Assembly (NCBI GenBank): GCA_037903475.1
Contig: JBAJFG010000264.1
Coordinates: 248,001 to 312,000, forward strand
Direction: 5' to 3'
Origin: Ancylostoma caninum
Taxonomy: Eukaryota > Nematoda > Chromadorea > Rhabditida > Ancylostomatidae
DNA: 64,000 nucleotides
Below, in pieces: positions 42,517 through 53,639 of the stretch. Position 1 is the first letter of the stretch; each line of letters starts with the position of its first letter. The notes beneath the pieces are model-generated. The model ran no database searches. It saw only the letters and a program-made list of their open reading frames with translations, and was not told where the DNA came from. Made by a program: the position numbers and the translations under genes.

Positions 42517-43350
42517 TTAGGTTGTCACGAAGGTTTCCCCCCACTCGCTTTCGTATATTGCAAGAATTTTCAGGATTGTTCGGGAACTCTCTATCGAGAA
42601 CATATATAAAGGACGGTCAGTAGCCTGCCTATACCTATTTTGTCCTACCATTCCGTTGCGACTATGACCGAAAAAGCCGCCATTGGCTACAAGCATGTTC
42701 TGCTGTTCCGGCTTTGCGAGCTCGGGAAACAGCAAAGAAAGCGACGCTCCAAAAACATATGTTGTACGATAAAGCTCCTCTACCTCAGCACACGGTGAAG
42801 TGAATCATGATCGTCTCCTGGAGCTGATTGAAGAGAATTCATGGCGCGATACCCGTGATCTGGCAAAGGGACTCCAGGGCTATCGCGATGCAGTTGCTTT
42901 CACCTACAATTCTTCGAAGAGGAAAGCAGATGTAGCTCAAGCATTCATCATGATCTGAGCAGCCATCCGCTTCAAGTGCGTTGGGTGCACCCTTTAACTT
43001 TTTACCATATTACTAACTTTTGCGTTCGGCTTCCCAACTTGGTTACCAATGTCAAGAAGTGGGCCCCTCTTGTAAATCACATGAGAACATGTGGGTGGCT
43101 CAGACGCAGGTAACTGTAGATTCCACCGCCAAAACGGGAACTACCTCTACAGAAGTAAATGCTCTATGTTCGATGGAATTGCGAAGGAACCACTCATTGG
43201 AAGCTGCTGCCAACAAACCCTTCTATCACCGCAGGAGTTATTGTCAATAATGATGGCACATATACAGCGTTCTTGACAGTTGTGTTGAAGAACAAAAATT
43301 AGTTCGAAAAAGAAGGCTGAAAGTGGCGGGAAACACTCGCGACAACCTAA
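42517..43350 (+). mobile_element. Mariner element, dead and internally deleted
   Basis: 834 bp, TTAGGTTGTCACGAAGGTTT at the left and CGCGACAACCTAA at the right, flanked by TA on both sides. Transposase remnants on the plus strand include MTEKAAIGYKHVLLF near the N-terminus. HDRLLELIEENSWRDTRDLA follows after a frameshift, from the paired helix-turn-helix region. A later catalytic-region piece (KCSMFDGIAKEP) is also present. Several frameshifts and a large deletion abolish function. Confidence 0.8.
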
Positions 43351-44090
43351 TATATGAAGTGCAGCTCAAGCGGCTAGGGACTCAAACAAAGTCTTCAGAG
43401 AGGGCTTTACCTCCTCAACGTGAATGCGCAGTTTCTGGAACAATGAGCCGATTGTTCATTGGGTTTTCGTAAAGAAGGGTCACTGCGGACTTCAAATCTT
43501 TGCATCGTCCATGTTCAACTGATCCACTTCTTGAAAAAAATATACAAGGGGTCCGTGCAAGGTGACCCTTCACATTGAGAACGCGCGATCCTTCGGCATA
43601 ACTTTCTCCATAACGATAATCGGGATGCTGGGATGGAGGGTATTTCTACTCCTGTCCACTGTACGGGACTGTTCCATCCTCCAACAATTCATTTTGTCCA
43701 CTTTAGTAAGCATTTTATAGAGTTCAGTTCAGGGAATTGAGGTCAGATACCACAAATTGAGTCGTTTCAAACAATGTGGGTTTTCATGGGGATGGAAATG
43801 AAGAGCTATACCATCCCCGACAACATTTGTGGAGGAGGAAAGGAGCTATTCAAATTGCTTATTATGATTGATGTCGTTTACGAAAAAGAAATGTGACTTC
43901 GAAAGACTTGCGTTTTCGTGTCCTAAGCAAACCCACAGTGATGATTTTTGTTTTCTGGGTGAAAATAAATGAGCGATTTAGTGTGTTGTAGCGAACTTGC
44001 GCGTTGACTTGGCTACTGTTTTTACGGATGGGTTCCATGTTCGCTTCCAATCTTCATATGGCAAGTCGTTTCCATCCTCGTTTTTCCCTT
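43351..44090. other. No gene seen
   Basis: Unique-looking AT-rich DNA. No convincing frame. Confidence 0.35.
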
Positions 44091-44800
44091 CTCAGACATT
44101 CCGGCGTTTGGAGCGCCGATGAATCCGCCCACTTTTGGCCGATGCAGGCTTCCAGCAGGTAATCGCGGGTGGAGCAAGAATACTTGCTGAAGGTGTGGAT
44201 GGAGCAGCAAAATCTGCTGTGTGTACGCATGAGGTAGGGTATATGCAGGTTAACTTGCACCCTTTTTTTCTGCATTGCCACGTGACAACCGAAGTGTATA
44301 TAAGCCGGCAGATGGCTATGAACGCCTAGTCTAGTCTCCGCTGCGGCGGAGACTAGACTAGGCGACTCAACTGAGGCCCGGTTGAATCTGTGGCCTAGTA
44401 TACCGTCTGGCCAGATAAGATGAGTGGGATGCGGTCACGTGCCGACGTCGCGCGGACGCGAAAATCCACCTCGTCACTGGTGCTCGGCTCGTCGAGCGCT
44501 GGTGCACGGAGCACATACGCGCCCGGCTAACTCATTTTTGTACTCACCGACACCTGGCGGAACAGGCGCAAAAGTGGGCGGAGTTGGTGCGTTCATTCCG
44601 CCGTTCGTTGCGCCTTATCCTGTGTTTGACCTGCCTTAATCCTGCTATCCCCGCTGCAGGATTACGGCAGGTCAAACACAGGATAAGGCGCAACGAACGG
44701 CGGAATGAACGCACCAACTCCGCCCACTTTTGCGCCTGTCCCGCCAGGTGTCATGCCGCGAGAAACAGTGTGGACCGGCGCTCCAAACGTCCGGGATTGA
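44091..44800. mobile_element. R2 element, copy c, with hairpins
   Basis: Ends are CTCAGACATTCCGGCGTTTG and GGCGCTCCAAACGTCCGGGA. A 41-bp palindrome (44323-44363, CGCCTAGTCTAGTCTCCG and its inverse) follows a TATATAA (44297-44303). Arms of about 97 bp, 44549-44646 and 44657-44752, are almost perfectly complementary, forming a long hairpin with a loop of about 10 bp. In copy a only one arm of this hairpin is present, so copy c gained an inverted duplication. Confidence 0.75.
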
Positions 44801-46569
44801 TGCACTGGCACATGCTCTTTTTTTGTTTCTGTTTGATTTCTGTCGTAGGATGTTGGTGCTCGTCTTGTTTAGACTGTGATGAGGAAATTATCTGCAATAG
44901 CTTGATGGAATTGTGTTATCTTCAGCGTGTGTCCACGATTGTTGCGAGTAGGAATGATTTGTAGTGGGAATGAGTTGGCGGCATTGTTGCGTGGATGGTG
45001 CTAGAACAACTCAGCTAGGTTTTGTGTGGCTTGTATGTTTATGGCCATTGGCTAAATATTATCTTTAATTTTGTTGTTATTCAGAATCTAATTTCTCAAG
45101 TACATAGATATTTAGCACGGGAACGTCGGGTTATGATCGAAGAAAAAATGAATAATCATGAGGAAATCAGTGATCACCATTAATAGGTTTTATGGAGAAA
45201 ATATATTACTGTACTAATTAGCTCCTGGTTGTATCGTTTCTTCAAGGGAAATTATTGGAGCGATATGGCTTTGACGAGTCTGAATTATAGATGATGACTT
45301 GTGAAGATGCCATTTGAGACATAATTGTATAGTGAAAGTGATATAGGGAATTAGTTATTCCCTGTTATCAAGTGAAATATGTACTTATTAATTGTTGGGA
45401 TTCCAATGAACTGACTCTTAATGTTAGACGAAGCTTCATGTGTTGTTATGTAGTGTCTATGACCATGCATATGTGACTAGAATTTGTTTCTCTCTGAGAC
45501 TGATCCCCCCCCCCCTTCCACAGCAGGCTCTGGAACAGCGCTTATTTCCTCAACCACGCTCCTTTTGTCATCCATTACAAATCGATCGTTCTTGCTACTA
45601 TTCAGTGACATTTGTGGATATCCTTCCCTCTCGAGAAAAAAATCTCGCTGAGTTCTTTTTTCCAGCCACAATATTTCACGTTTCCACTGCTTCAGGCGTC
45701 ACTGGCAACGTGCGTTAACTAAACCTCCTCCAGCCAGGAGCCGAGAACCATCGTTGTATTCATGTAGACTTGAGGCTCACTGGCCAACTTTCCGTTCGTA
45801 ATACCGTAGAGCAGAGCCAAAGGACAAAATCACCAACCAATGGAAGTAGGTAAACCTTGTTCGATTTCCTGTAGGGTGATGGAGTTCAAAGATTTGGGAC
45901 CGGTTTGGCCCCCAAGTTGTGTTTAGGATGATCCCATAAAGATTTATGGAGATATTTACATCAGCAAATACTAGTGACTCACCACCACACACAGCAGGTG
46001 GGTACAAAGTTTATCTAAATCTTCAAATAAAACAAAAGGTTCTACTGTGAAAAGAGTTCAACTGGCGGCGGGGACGCTTCTTTTCCTATGTACAAGAAAG
46101 AAGTCGAGATCGCACAATGAAAAAGAAATCAATTCCCGAAAAAGCATGGCCGGTGTAGGTTATATGCAGTGTCGGTGCGGCCTTATGCCGCTCGAATTCA
46201 AACACAAAACATCTTGGCGCGGATGCTAAGATATTTGAACACTAATGAATTCTGCCCTAATTCATAACCGTAGGGATATTTTCATGTCTAGTACTCTTCG
46301 TCCTACTTCTTCCACCGACAATAGCCTGTCTACTGAACAATCTATTGCGTTCATCTCTATGGGTTCCGACATAGAACAACAGCACATTCTCAGAGATTCC
46401 GGGACGGCGAACGCATGCCGAACACGTTTCAACAGCAGTTACACCGCGAGGTGAAAGCTTATTTTGTCGCCCCACGAGCTGCGTTCGCCCCTAGAACGCT
46501 GTGTTTCGAGGGCGATGAACTGGTTTGCATGTCTCAAACCTAGGATCGCAGCTCAATCTGGGCACATGG
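44801..46569. other. No confident gene; contains a poly-C tract
   Basis: AT-rich, unique-looking DNA with short frames only. Eleven C residues lie at 45505-45515. No domain, RNA or element end recognised. Confidence 0.35.
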
Positions 46570-46935
46570 CGTGTTTGTACTACAGACTTGGGTAAGTGGT
46601 CGCTTACCCAAGCTCATCCAGAAATATTAATTATTGCACTGGGCCACGGTTTTACCCGGGCCTCAGCCAGCCTGACGAGTCTCCCTGGGCTCCCCTTGTC
46701 TCCGCCGGAGCGGAAACACGACTAAACTTTGATGCTCGACCAGCGGCTTATATACACCTCCCAGGGGGCGTGTTGCCACGTGACAAGGAGCAGGCAGAAC
46801 GCAGGTTGAACTGCACCACAGTTCATCGGGCAAAAAACGCAGCCGAAACACAGGGTTTGCTGCTCCTAGCATACGGAATGCAGCAGTTCTTCCTCTTGCA
46901 GCAATGTCTGTCTTCCATTTCTTGGGGATGTGGCT
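46570..46935. repeat. Diverged R2-related fragment
   Basis: It shares with R2 the order GGGCCTCA, GTCTCCGCCGGAGCGGA (palindrome core), CTTATATACAC (inverse TATA), GCCACGTGACA, and a GCAG-rich AGCATACGGAATGCAGCAGT block. It is much diverged from copies a-c. Confidence 0.5.
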
Positions 46936-47425
46936 TGCCAGGTTGTGCTGCATTTGTGTTATCCAGTTATCTGAGATAAACAGGAGGAAGGAGCTAGAAA
47001 CTGTGCGTGGAATGGCTTATAGCGGACGGCTACTAATGAGTATGTGTTGGCCCAAACTAGAGCCAGTGGATAATTTATTCGGGTCACAGGTTTTTAATCT
47101 TCCTCTCTCATCCCGCGTGAGTAAGGGCAACGCTTTTCAAAGTCTTGTAGAGAACCGTGGCTATGGGAAAGCCATCATTCGACTGCGACAGAGACCTTTG
47201 GCGACTGACATGATGTACGTCAACATAAATGGGCTGCTATGCAACATGAGTATAAGTGCAATCACCATAAAGACAAAATGAAAGGAAGATGATTTGCTTT
47301 CATTGTAGTTTTTCGTTTGCCAGAGACATTACGACTACATCATGTCATTCCAGAAAAAGGTTATGCAAATGAATAAGGAGTTGGAAAGAGGTGAGGGGAT
47401 TTGCAACCTGATCTAAAGTCAAATA
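46936..47425. other. No gene seen
   Basis: A plus-strand frame crosses this stretch (46904-47281) but shows no known domain and overlaps repeat at its start. Confidence 0.3.
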
Positions 47426-48719
47426 TTAGGTTGGTGCAAAAATAATGCGCGTTTTTGGCTGCTTCATCTTCGGTGCAGAAAACCTCCGATGTTTCTTATC
47501 GTCGGTATGAGAAGTTGCACAATGTTTTGTAGCAAATTTCATGGCCTTTTCAAATATCTCATGCATTCTGGGCGAAGTTCATGTTTTTGGCGAATTTTTA
47601 GTTGTGGAACGAAAGGCGCCAAAACAAGTTTTTTGCCAAACTCTTTTCAGCGGGCTGATACTCGACGGCATCGCAGCAGGAATCGCTCAGAATACCACCA
47701 TAGTTTTGGCGAAGGGAGTGTGAGCGAATGCATTCGCCGAGCTGCTCCCGGATTTTTCGGCTTGGTGTGCCTTGCTTCGAAAGTAAGGAATGTCGCATAG
47801 GTCTTCCTGGGGTTTGCGACCCCCAACTGATGACAATTAACAAACAGCACCCATCCAAAACAACATATTTGGTTTCGCAGAACATTGTCGGTGATTTTTA
47901 TCAGACCATCCCTCCCTTCAGTAAAAATGGAAGGATGAAAAAGCTCGACGAGTTGACGTGGCGCATACTGAATGAGTACCACATTGATCCTCGTTGAGAG
48001 GTATGCTTCGCACCATTGTAGTGAAAGATTTGCGGCGAAACAGTCGGTCGCTTAGTAATTAAATATGAAATATAGACCCTCTTTGGCAAAATGAAGTGCC
48101 TTGCTCAACAGTTGGACGAGGAACATGCACCGAAATACTCCCAGAAACCGAAGCAACACCAAAATAAGGTCACGGCGACTTTTTGGTGAACTGCTGCCAA
48201 AATTGCTCACTGCAACCCATTCATTCTTCCTAATCTGGTAAGTGGTTTCAAGACGTAAATGAAATAAATTAGAAACTTAATGGCGTGACCCCAGCGTTGC
48301 TCAATAAAATGGATTCTTCACTCCTACATGGTACCGTTCAGGCACACCCTATACGACAGATTCTTCACAGGTTCGAGCAGCCGAGCTAGGAAGCTCGGAC
48401 TCCTACATCATAATCAGCAAGCTTCTCGCTCACCGACTACCGCTTCCACGAGAACCTGGACTACTTCTTCCGAGAGAATTTTCTCAAAGACTAAAGTGAT
48501 ATCAAAACTGCTCTCCGGGAGTTCGTCGATTCTAGAAGGTCCTGTCAGAACAGCACGGTAGTCGGAAAAGGTCTACCTTATTGCTAAAGATTTGCGGATT
48601 AAAAGGTTCTATTGCGGATTAAAAGGTTCTAAGCCTTTTGAAGAAGATCGATTTTGAACGAAGTTATGAGGTTTGGAACCAAAGACATGCAAACGCGCAT
48701 TATTTTTGCACCAACCTAA
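47426..48719 (+). mobile_element. Mariner element, full length but dead
   Basis: 1294 bp, the usual mariner size. Inverted ends are TTAGGTTGGTGCAAAAATAA and its complement, with TA duplications at 47424-47425 and 48720-48721. The transposase lies on the plus strand in broken frames. SFGEGSVSE comes from the DNA-binding region and GRMKKLDEL from the linker. EEHAPKYSQKPK (about 48118) and REFVDSRR near the C-terminus follow. Stops include TGA after ATFW. The catalytic HDNxR stretch is not recognisable, so part of the catalytic domain is deleted or scrambled. Confidence 0.88.
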
Positions 48720-49079
48720 TACCTAACCCTAATCTAAATGTGATCCTTGAGGCCAAGCCCAGGCACGAACGAAGCCCGAGTCCCAAACCTAAGTCCAACT
48801 TCTAGTTAAGATTAGTTGAAGTCCTGTTCTAACCCTGAGAATAATTCCGAGCCTACAAGTAAAGTTGCACGATAATAGGAACATACCTTTTCTGTTATGC
48901 CAAAGACATGACTTAGAGTCATTCCTGAAAGAGCTGAGTAAAGTTTCAAGAGTTAGGAAGAAGTGTGAAGTTTTACTTACAGCTGTTTGTTCGAGCTGAA
49001 GCCCTATCCTAAGACCTTGTCCAAACCCGTGTTCAAGGTTAATCGCTTTTAAGCATGTAGATGGGAATACAGCTTTTAG
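48720..49079. repeat. Degenerate CCTAA/CCAAG-type simple repeat
   Basis: Loosely repeated hexamer-like words (ACCTAACCCTAATC, AAGCCCAGGC, GAAGCCCGAGTCCCAAACCT, GTCCTGTTCTAACCC) suggest a decayed short tandem repeat. No gene. Confidence 0.4.
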
Positions 49080-49145
49080 TATACCTTAGATATCGACTCT
49101 ATTTTCAGCACAGGTTGAGAAGTTTGTCCAAGATTTTATTGATCA

Positions 49146-49172
49146 GCTTTCGGCGCTTAGCGCCTTTTTCAG
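49146..49172 (-). ncRNA. Hammerhead-like motif, PLE2 3' pseudo-LTR (one core change)
   Basis: Minus strand reads CTGAAAA, GGCGC-TAA-GCGCC stem-loop, GAAAGC. The core differs from CUGANGA by A for G at the invariant position. The partner copy at 52884-52910 keeps that G but has AAAA where this copy has GAAA. Confidence 0.5.
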
Positions 49173-49511
49173 ATCTTAACAAAATCATACAATATATGCA
49201 TTACAATATGGCAATGGCGTGGCTACTTTTCACCCACCAAGCTCGCCAGCAAAGAGGGAGTAATGAATTCAGTGGGTATTTGAGGGTCGTGGTAAATGGG
49301 TCCTTCGTCGAATAATCGCTGTTCCTCTTGCTTTCCCACAATCGATCAAGCAATAAGTCTTAAAGCCTCCACAAGCTTCTCCTTGTTGTTGATCTCTGGT
49401 TTCCACCGCCTTATTTCTTTCACCTCTAAGATCTTCCTTTCTAGAGGTTTTTCGATGCGGCGATGCAACACTTTAACCTCAAAACCTGGAGCAGACTCTC
49501 TCGCGTGCATG

Positions 49512-50120
49512 TTATGAGAAACCATTACTGGGGTATGATTGTGGGTGCACGAGTGCTCGTCGATGCTCTTCTAATCTTTTCTTAAGTGGCCTCTCCGATT
49601 CTCCCACGTATCGCTGGCCACATACAGTGCATGTGATAAGGTAAACGATACCACGTAAGTGACAGATTTTTTGATTACGGCAGGACCGATACGATCGCTG
49701 GTCACATTTCGTTTCGTAAAGGCGCGACGATTTTACCATCTGTTTGAATGCTGGCGGTTGTCGAAGTACAAGGCGCACTGGTAGCCCACATTTCCGAACG
49801 ATGAAATTGATCCGTTTGGAGCAATTATCGTTCACGTATGGCAGAACCAATGCAGTACCATCAGGGGTCGCGTATGGTCTCCATGAACTTGCATTCCCTG
49901 TGGTGTAGCCGTTCTCAAATAGGATGCTTTGTATTTGTTCCTCACTTTCTGAGTGCTCTCTGCAAATCCGTTTGCTGGTCACCTTCAAGTTTCGCACTAC
50001 ATTCACTTTCATGTGAAGTGGATGAGCACTCCGGGAATGTAAAATTATGCTCTTAGATAAACTCTTCTTGTACCAGCGTATTTCCATCTTTCCCTCATGA
50101 ATCCGAACTCTATTGTTCAT
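49512..50120 (-). pseudogene. PLE2 C-terminal part: RT thumb and GIY-YIG endonuclease
   Basis: 202-codon frame. It begins with the thumb segment IRWYKKSLSKSIILHSRSAH, the family signature after the RT palm. It ends with the endonuclease: KICHLRGIVYLITC, CTVCGQRYVGESERP, KKRLEEHRRAL. GIY-YIG residues, the CxxC between them and the EH are all present. Upstream, 50120-50340 holds GLAMGIRIAP-like and RYIDDVFV segments in other frames, so several indels separate this frame from the RT. Function requires fusion to RT, so this copy is dead. Confidence 0.82.
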
Positions 50121-50199
50121 TTCTGTCGGGTTCTTCGGTGGTTAATTTTATGTGAACGTCTTTAGAATTCAAATTCGAGAGTGTGGCAGCCAACTCTGA

Positions 50200-51747
50200 A
50201 GGTGTTGTCCCAATACAAAAACGTCGTCGATGTAACGTTTATGAAAGAGTATTCCAGTTGTTAACGATGCCCTTTCGACATGATCGAGGTACACAATGGC
50301 CAATAGTGGGGCGATGCGGATCCCCATAGCCAGCCCTCATTTCTGCGCATAGAACTTGTTGTTAAAGCGAAATATGTTACATTGAAGTGCGGCCGTCAAA
50401 ATGGCTTCGATGTCAATCGTAGAGAAACCGAATAATTCCACTTCGTTACAATGATCATTCAAAAGTTCAATTAAAGTTTGGATGGGAGCGGTTCTGTTGA
50501 TGTTCGTATACAAAGAAATTGCGTCGTAGCTGACGGAGCATGCTTTATCCGGAATCAGACAGCATTGAATTCCATTGATGAATTCGTTCGAGTTCACAAT
50601 GTGAGCTCACACGAATCGTAGAAGTGGAGCAAGGATCTTCACCAGCAGCCAACTCATTCTGTCCGACGGTCCAGCGCAAGATGAGATTATTGGTCTCTCT
50701 CTCTCTCTTCACTGCAGATATATTCACATGTGTGAAGTCAACGTTTGGCTCAAGCTTATGGGTTCTGATAAGCGAGTAATATGTTGGAACTTCAGGGTGA
50801 GTTGTGAAAAAATGCGACGTTGTTCTAGCATCGAACTTTCCGCGGAGGACAGATTTGCCTATGTCTTTTAGCAGTTGACATGATCTTGTGAAACAGCTGT
50901 TCGAACTGGGTTCGTAGACACTGTCGTCAGCGATCGCCGTAGTCGTTAAGGTCTCATCAAGGATTTGTGGTATGACGACGAATACACCGTCCTTGTCATC
51001 CACAGTTATCCGTAAAGTCTTCCTTGCATCTTTCAGCTTCCTCAACCCTCTAAGCTCATGCAAAGTTAGATTCGACTCAAATTTTGATCTTGATGCTTCT
51101 TGATAGATACGGTTTAAGTCTGCTTCGAGAACTTTGATCTTGGGCTCCAGGTCAGGGACAGGTTTCGGGAGGCCAATATGGGATTTCGGGAACGGGAGAG
51201 AAGCAACCAACGTGGATACCTTGTCGAGAACCGGTGGACCTATCTGGTATCGCAACCTCAACTGATATGAGAATTTGCGAATTCCGCACAGAACTGAGTC
51301 AAGAGTTTACTCAATGACCGGTTCTGCGACCGCAAACGAAGGTACGAAATTGAGTAGCGCCTTCATATCTCCATCTACTGTGTCTGTGCCAAGTACTGTG
51401 CAACGCGGAGGTTTATTCATGGATGGTACAATAATTGGTCTGATGAAAGGTGAACAGTTATTCATAGATGGGAGAAGGCTCTCGAATTTCCTTCGAAGAC
51501 GATTTTGGTCTTGTTTCCGGATGCGTGTGCAGATTTGTTGATTTTCGTCAGAAAGTGCCTTCCAGATGTTCTGCGGTAGAATCGCTTCAACTTGTGCATG
51601 TGTTCTCACTCAATACATACTCCTCGTCGACGTCTACGCTCAGCTATGCTCGCATTTAATAACGCTGATTCCAAGCGCGTAGTTGTTGTTCTGACCATGT
51701 CATTGCGTTGATAAGGGATGCGTGATGTTACAGTGTCGATGAAAGCA
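50200..51747 (-). pseudogene. PLE2 reverse transcriptase, broken
   Basis: Pieces on the minus strand: an N-terminal segment (51609-51307), DKDGVFVVIPQ and YYSLIRTHK (frame 51261-50545), then SYDAISLYTNI (motif A, frame 50597-50337). GLAMGIRIAP lies across a stop near 50340, and the catalytic box RYIDDVFV is at about 50213-50240. A TAG at about 51304 separates the N-terminal piece from the rest. All main motifs survive, but at least three frame breaks do not allow one protein. Confidence 0.82.
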
Positions 51748-52647
51748 GGGCCGGTAGTAATCCACCCCGCAAGTTGCCAACTCGCGGTGGCACCAGGGTG
51801 CGACATCAGTGGCAGCCGGAACGGTGCGGAGGCACCTCAATCAATAAAAACTCCTGAATTTTGCAACTTTACCTCACACGGGTGCTATCCCTGTGACCTT
51901 GTTTTACCCCCAGGTACAGTGTTCAGATGTCCTTGTTTCAAACAGCCGTGCGCGAATATTCGGAAACTCCAGCTGCCTACGAGATCGCGATCTTCTTGGG
52001 CGCCACCAAAGCTGCCACCTCAAGGTGGCAACGTAGGTGGCAGCAGGCGAGTGCGACGAGAGAGTGTGTAAGGAGAGAGGTTTCCCCGTCGGCAGGTCGG
52101 ACATGCCCTGGGGCATGTCCGAGGTCGTACCTCGTCGAGAACTTCAACAGAGATCGAGGGGATTCACCCGACTATATTGTATTGTTAAGAGACACCTACG
52201 ATAATGCTGCCAAGGGTTAGCGAGAACAAAGATTAACCTGATGGCACAAACAGACCTCAAACTAGATAGGAAATCGGAGCAAAATTAATAATATGGAGAA
52301 ATGAACATGCTTGAGCACAATAACAGTTGATTTCAGCACCTCTACCAATACCATACACACTGTTGTGAGATGAGATAACAAAAATCAATCAAAATCTGAT
52401 CTGGTTGGTGTTTGTGTTGAGATTCAATCGCACGTCGCAACGTGTTGACATGGCCAAGTGGTTCAGTCGCTTGCTTTTGATCGCGCTATAGTGGGGTTCG
52501 ATCTTGTGAGCGTCGCTAGGTTTTGCAGCCATAATGGAATGCCGCATCTCACACCTACTTCGCATCCAAAGTTGCCACCTTGTAGGCAGTGTTGCCGTCA
52601 TGGTGGCAACATTGATACCAACTTGCGGGGTGGATTACTACCGGCCC
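51748..52647. mobile_element. 900-bp TIR element inserted in PLE2
   Basis: Ends are GGGCCGGTAGTAATCCACCC (51748) and its inverse, GGGTGGATTACTACCGGCCC (to 52647), with about 33 bp of matching terminal repeat. It splits the PLE2 N-terminal coding region: CRKSRLFPG stops at one edge and FIDTVTSRI resumes at the other. Inside are repeated GGTGGCAAC palindromes and a tRNA-like stretch. No transposase. Confidence 0.8.
52447..52515 (+). repeat. tRNA-like segment inside the TIR element
   Basis: TGGCCAAGTGGTTCAGTCGC resembles a tRNA A-box region, and GGGGTTCGATC a B-box, at about tRNA spacing. No clean acceptor or anticodon stems, so it is probably tRNA-derived repeat sequence. Confidence 0.45.
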
Positions 52648-52824
52648 AGGGAATAAACGGGATTTGCGACAGCGAGTTAAGAATACAATGGCTTCATCAC
52701 AAACAGTTGCCAATTGATGAAGTGCGCAGTATTGTAAAATAACAGCAAAGTCAGCCCTACTGATATTGTGATCATGTTGCAGGCTCTTCAGATATACTAA
52801 TATGCTGTTGTCCCGAAGTCTCAT
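52648..52824 (-). pseudogene. PLE2 N-terminal coding piece upstream of the TIR element
   Basis: The minus-strand frame SRADFAVILQYCALHQLATV, then FLTRCRKSRLFPG, leads straight into the insertion. On the other side (from 51747) the reading resumes, FIDTVTSRIPYQRNDMVR. The short basic N-terminal region is common in PLE proteins. Confidence 0.6.
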
Positions 52825-52883
52825 TCGATATCGACTCTATTTTCAGCACAGGTTGAGAACTTCGTCGAAGACTTCATTGATGA

Positions 52884-52910
52884 ACTTTTGGCGCTTAGCG
52901 CCTTCTTCAG
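52884..52910 (-). ncRNA. Hammerhead-like motif, PLE2 5' pseudo-LTR (one core change)
   Basis: Minus strand reads CTGAAGA, GGCGC-TAA-GCGCC stem-loop, then AAAAG in place of GAAAG. It is complementary in its decay to the 3' copy at 49146-49172. Together they reveal an intact ancestral core. Confidence 0.5.
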
Positions 52911-52935
52911 ATCTTAACAAAATCATATAATATAC

Positions 52936-53135
52936 AGGAAGCTCCAAATGTCCGCAGTCAAGAGGGGCATGGCCACGGCGCGGCTCCTTGATCAGACACA
53001 GGCAGCGCTTTCCATGCTGCCTCTGGCTTCTTCGACTCTGCAGACAACAAGTGACAGCGTGCAGAGCGCCTGTGTCTCTGCCTAAAGCCGCGTCGTGGCC
53101 ACGCCCCTCTTGACTGCGGAAGTTTGGAGCTTCCT
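52936..53135. mobile_element. 200-bp fold-back MITE inserted in the PLE2 pseudo-LTR
   Basis: Starts AGGAAGCTCCAAATGTCCGC and ends in the near-exact inverse; arms of about 48 bp include AGTCAAGAGGGGC and GGCCACG. The other pseudo-LTR (49190-49215, ATACAATATATGCATTACAA) shows the uninterrupted site. Confidence 0.82.
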
Positions 53136-53228
53136 ATATGCATTACAATATGGCAATGGATTCTCAACCTGTGCTGAAAATCGAGTCGATATCGAATGAG
53201 ACTTCGGGACAACAGCATATTAGTATAC

Positions 53229-53639
53229 CTCAGACATATTAATGCTTCCTTTCCAGAATAGGTTAAATGGTAAAACAAGAAGGGTGTAGGTGAGCAAGAA
53301 CATTGGTGCTTCAGCTGCATACCGTCTACTTCCAAAAGTGTTATCTTAAAAAATTGTTTAGTATGAAACTTAGTCGAAATAGAAAGTTGTTATACTAGCG
53401 CCCCTTCGGGACGCTAGAAAGTGGGGTGAGGCAGCCACTTGAGGCATGTGCAAAAGCTCCACACGTGCAAAATGCTTAGAAAATTAGCAAATAAGCAAAA
53501 TTGATCATTAACTGAGCTCAAATTCAAGAACTTTCTTATAAGTTACGTATAAGAGAAGCAGAACAAATCTTCCAATGGGCCCAAACATGAAGTCCTTCTT
53601 ATGAGTTGAGTATGCGAATGAGAAGTTCGTTCCCCATCG
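53229..53639. other. No gene seen
   Basis: A short GCGCCCCTTCGGGACGC hairpin lies at about 53399-53415. No gene or repeat recognised otherwise. Confidence 0.35.

Larger units (their letters stand above)
49080..53228 (-). mobile_element. Penelope-like element PLE2, full length, dead, with nested insertions
   Basis: The minus-strand order is pseudo-LTR (52793-53228), N-terminal coding piece (52648-52824), inserted TIR element (51748-52647), RT region (about 50200-51747), GIY-YIG (49512-50120), pseudo-LTR (about 49090-49230). Both pseudo-LTRs share TATCGACTCTATTTTCAGCA and the hammerhead-like block in the same orientation. A second, inverted copy of the pseudo-LTR edge lies at 53160-53228. The family differs clearly from PLE1. 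Confidence 0.82.
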
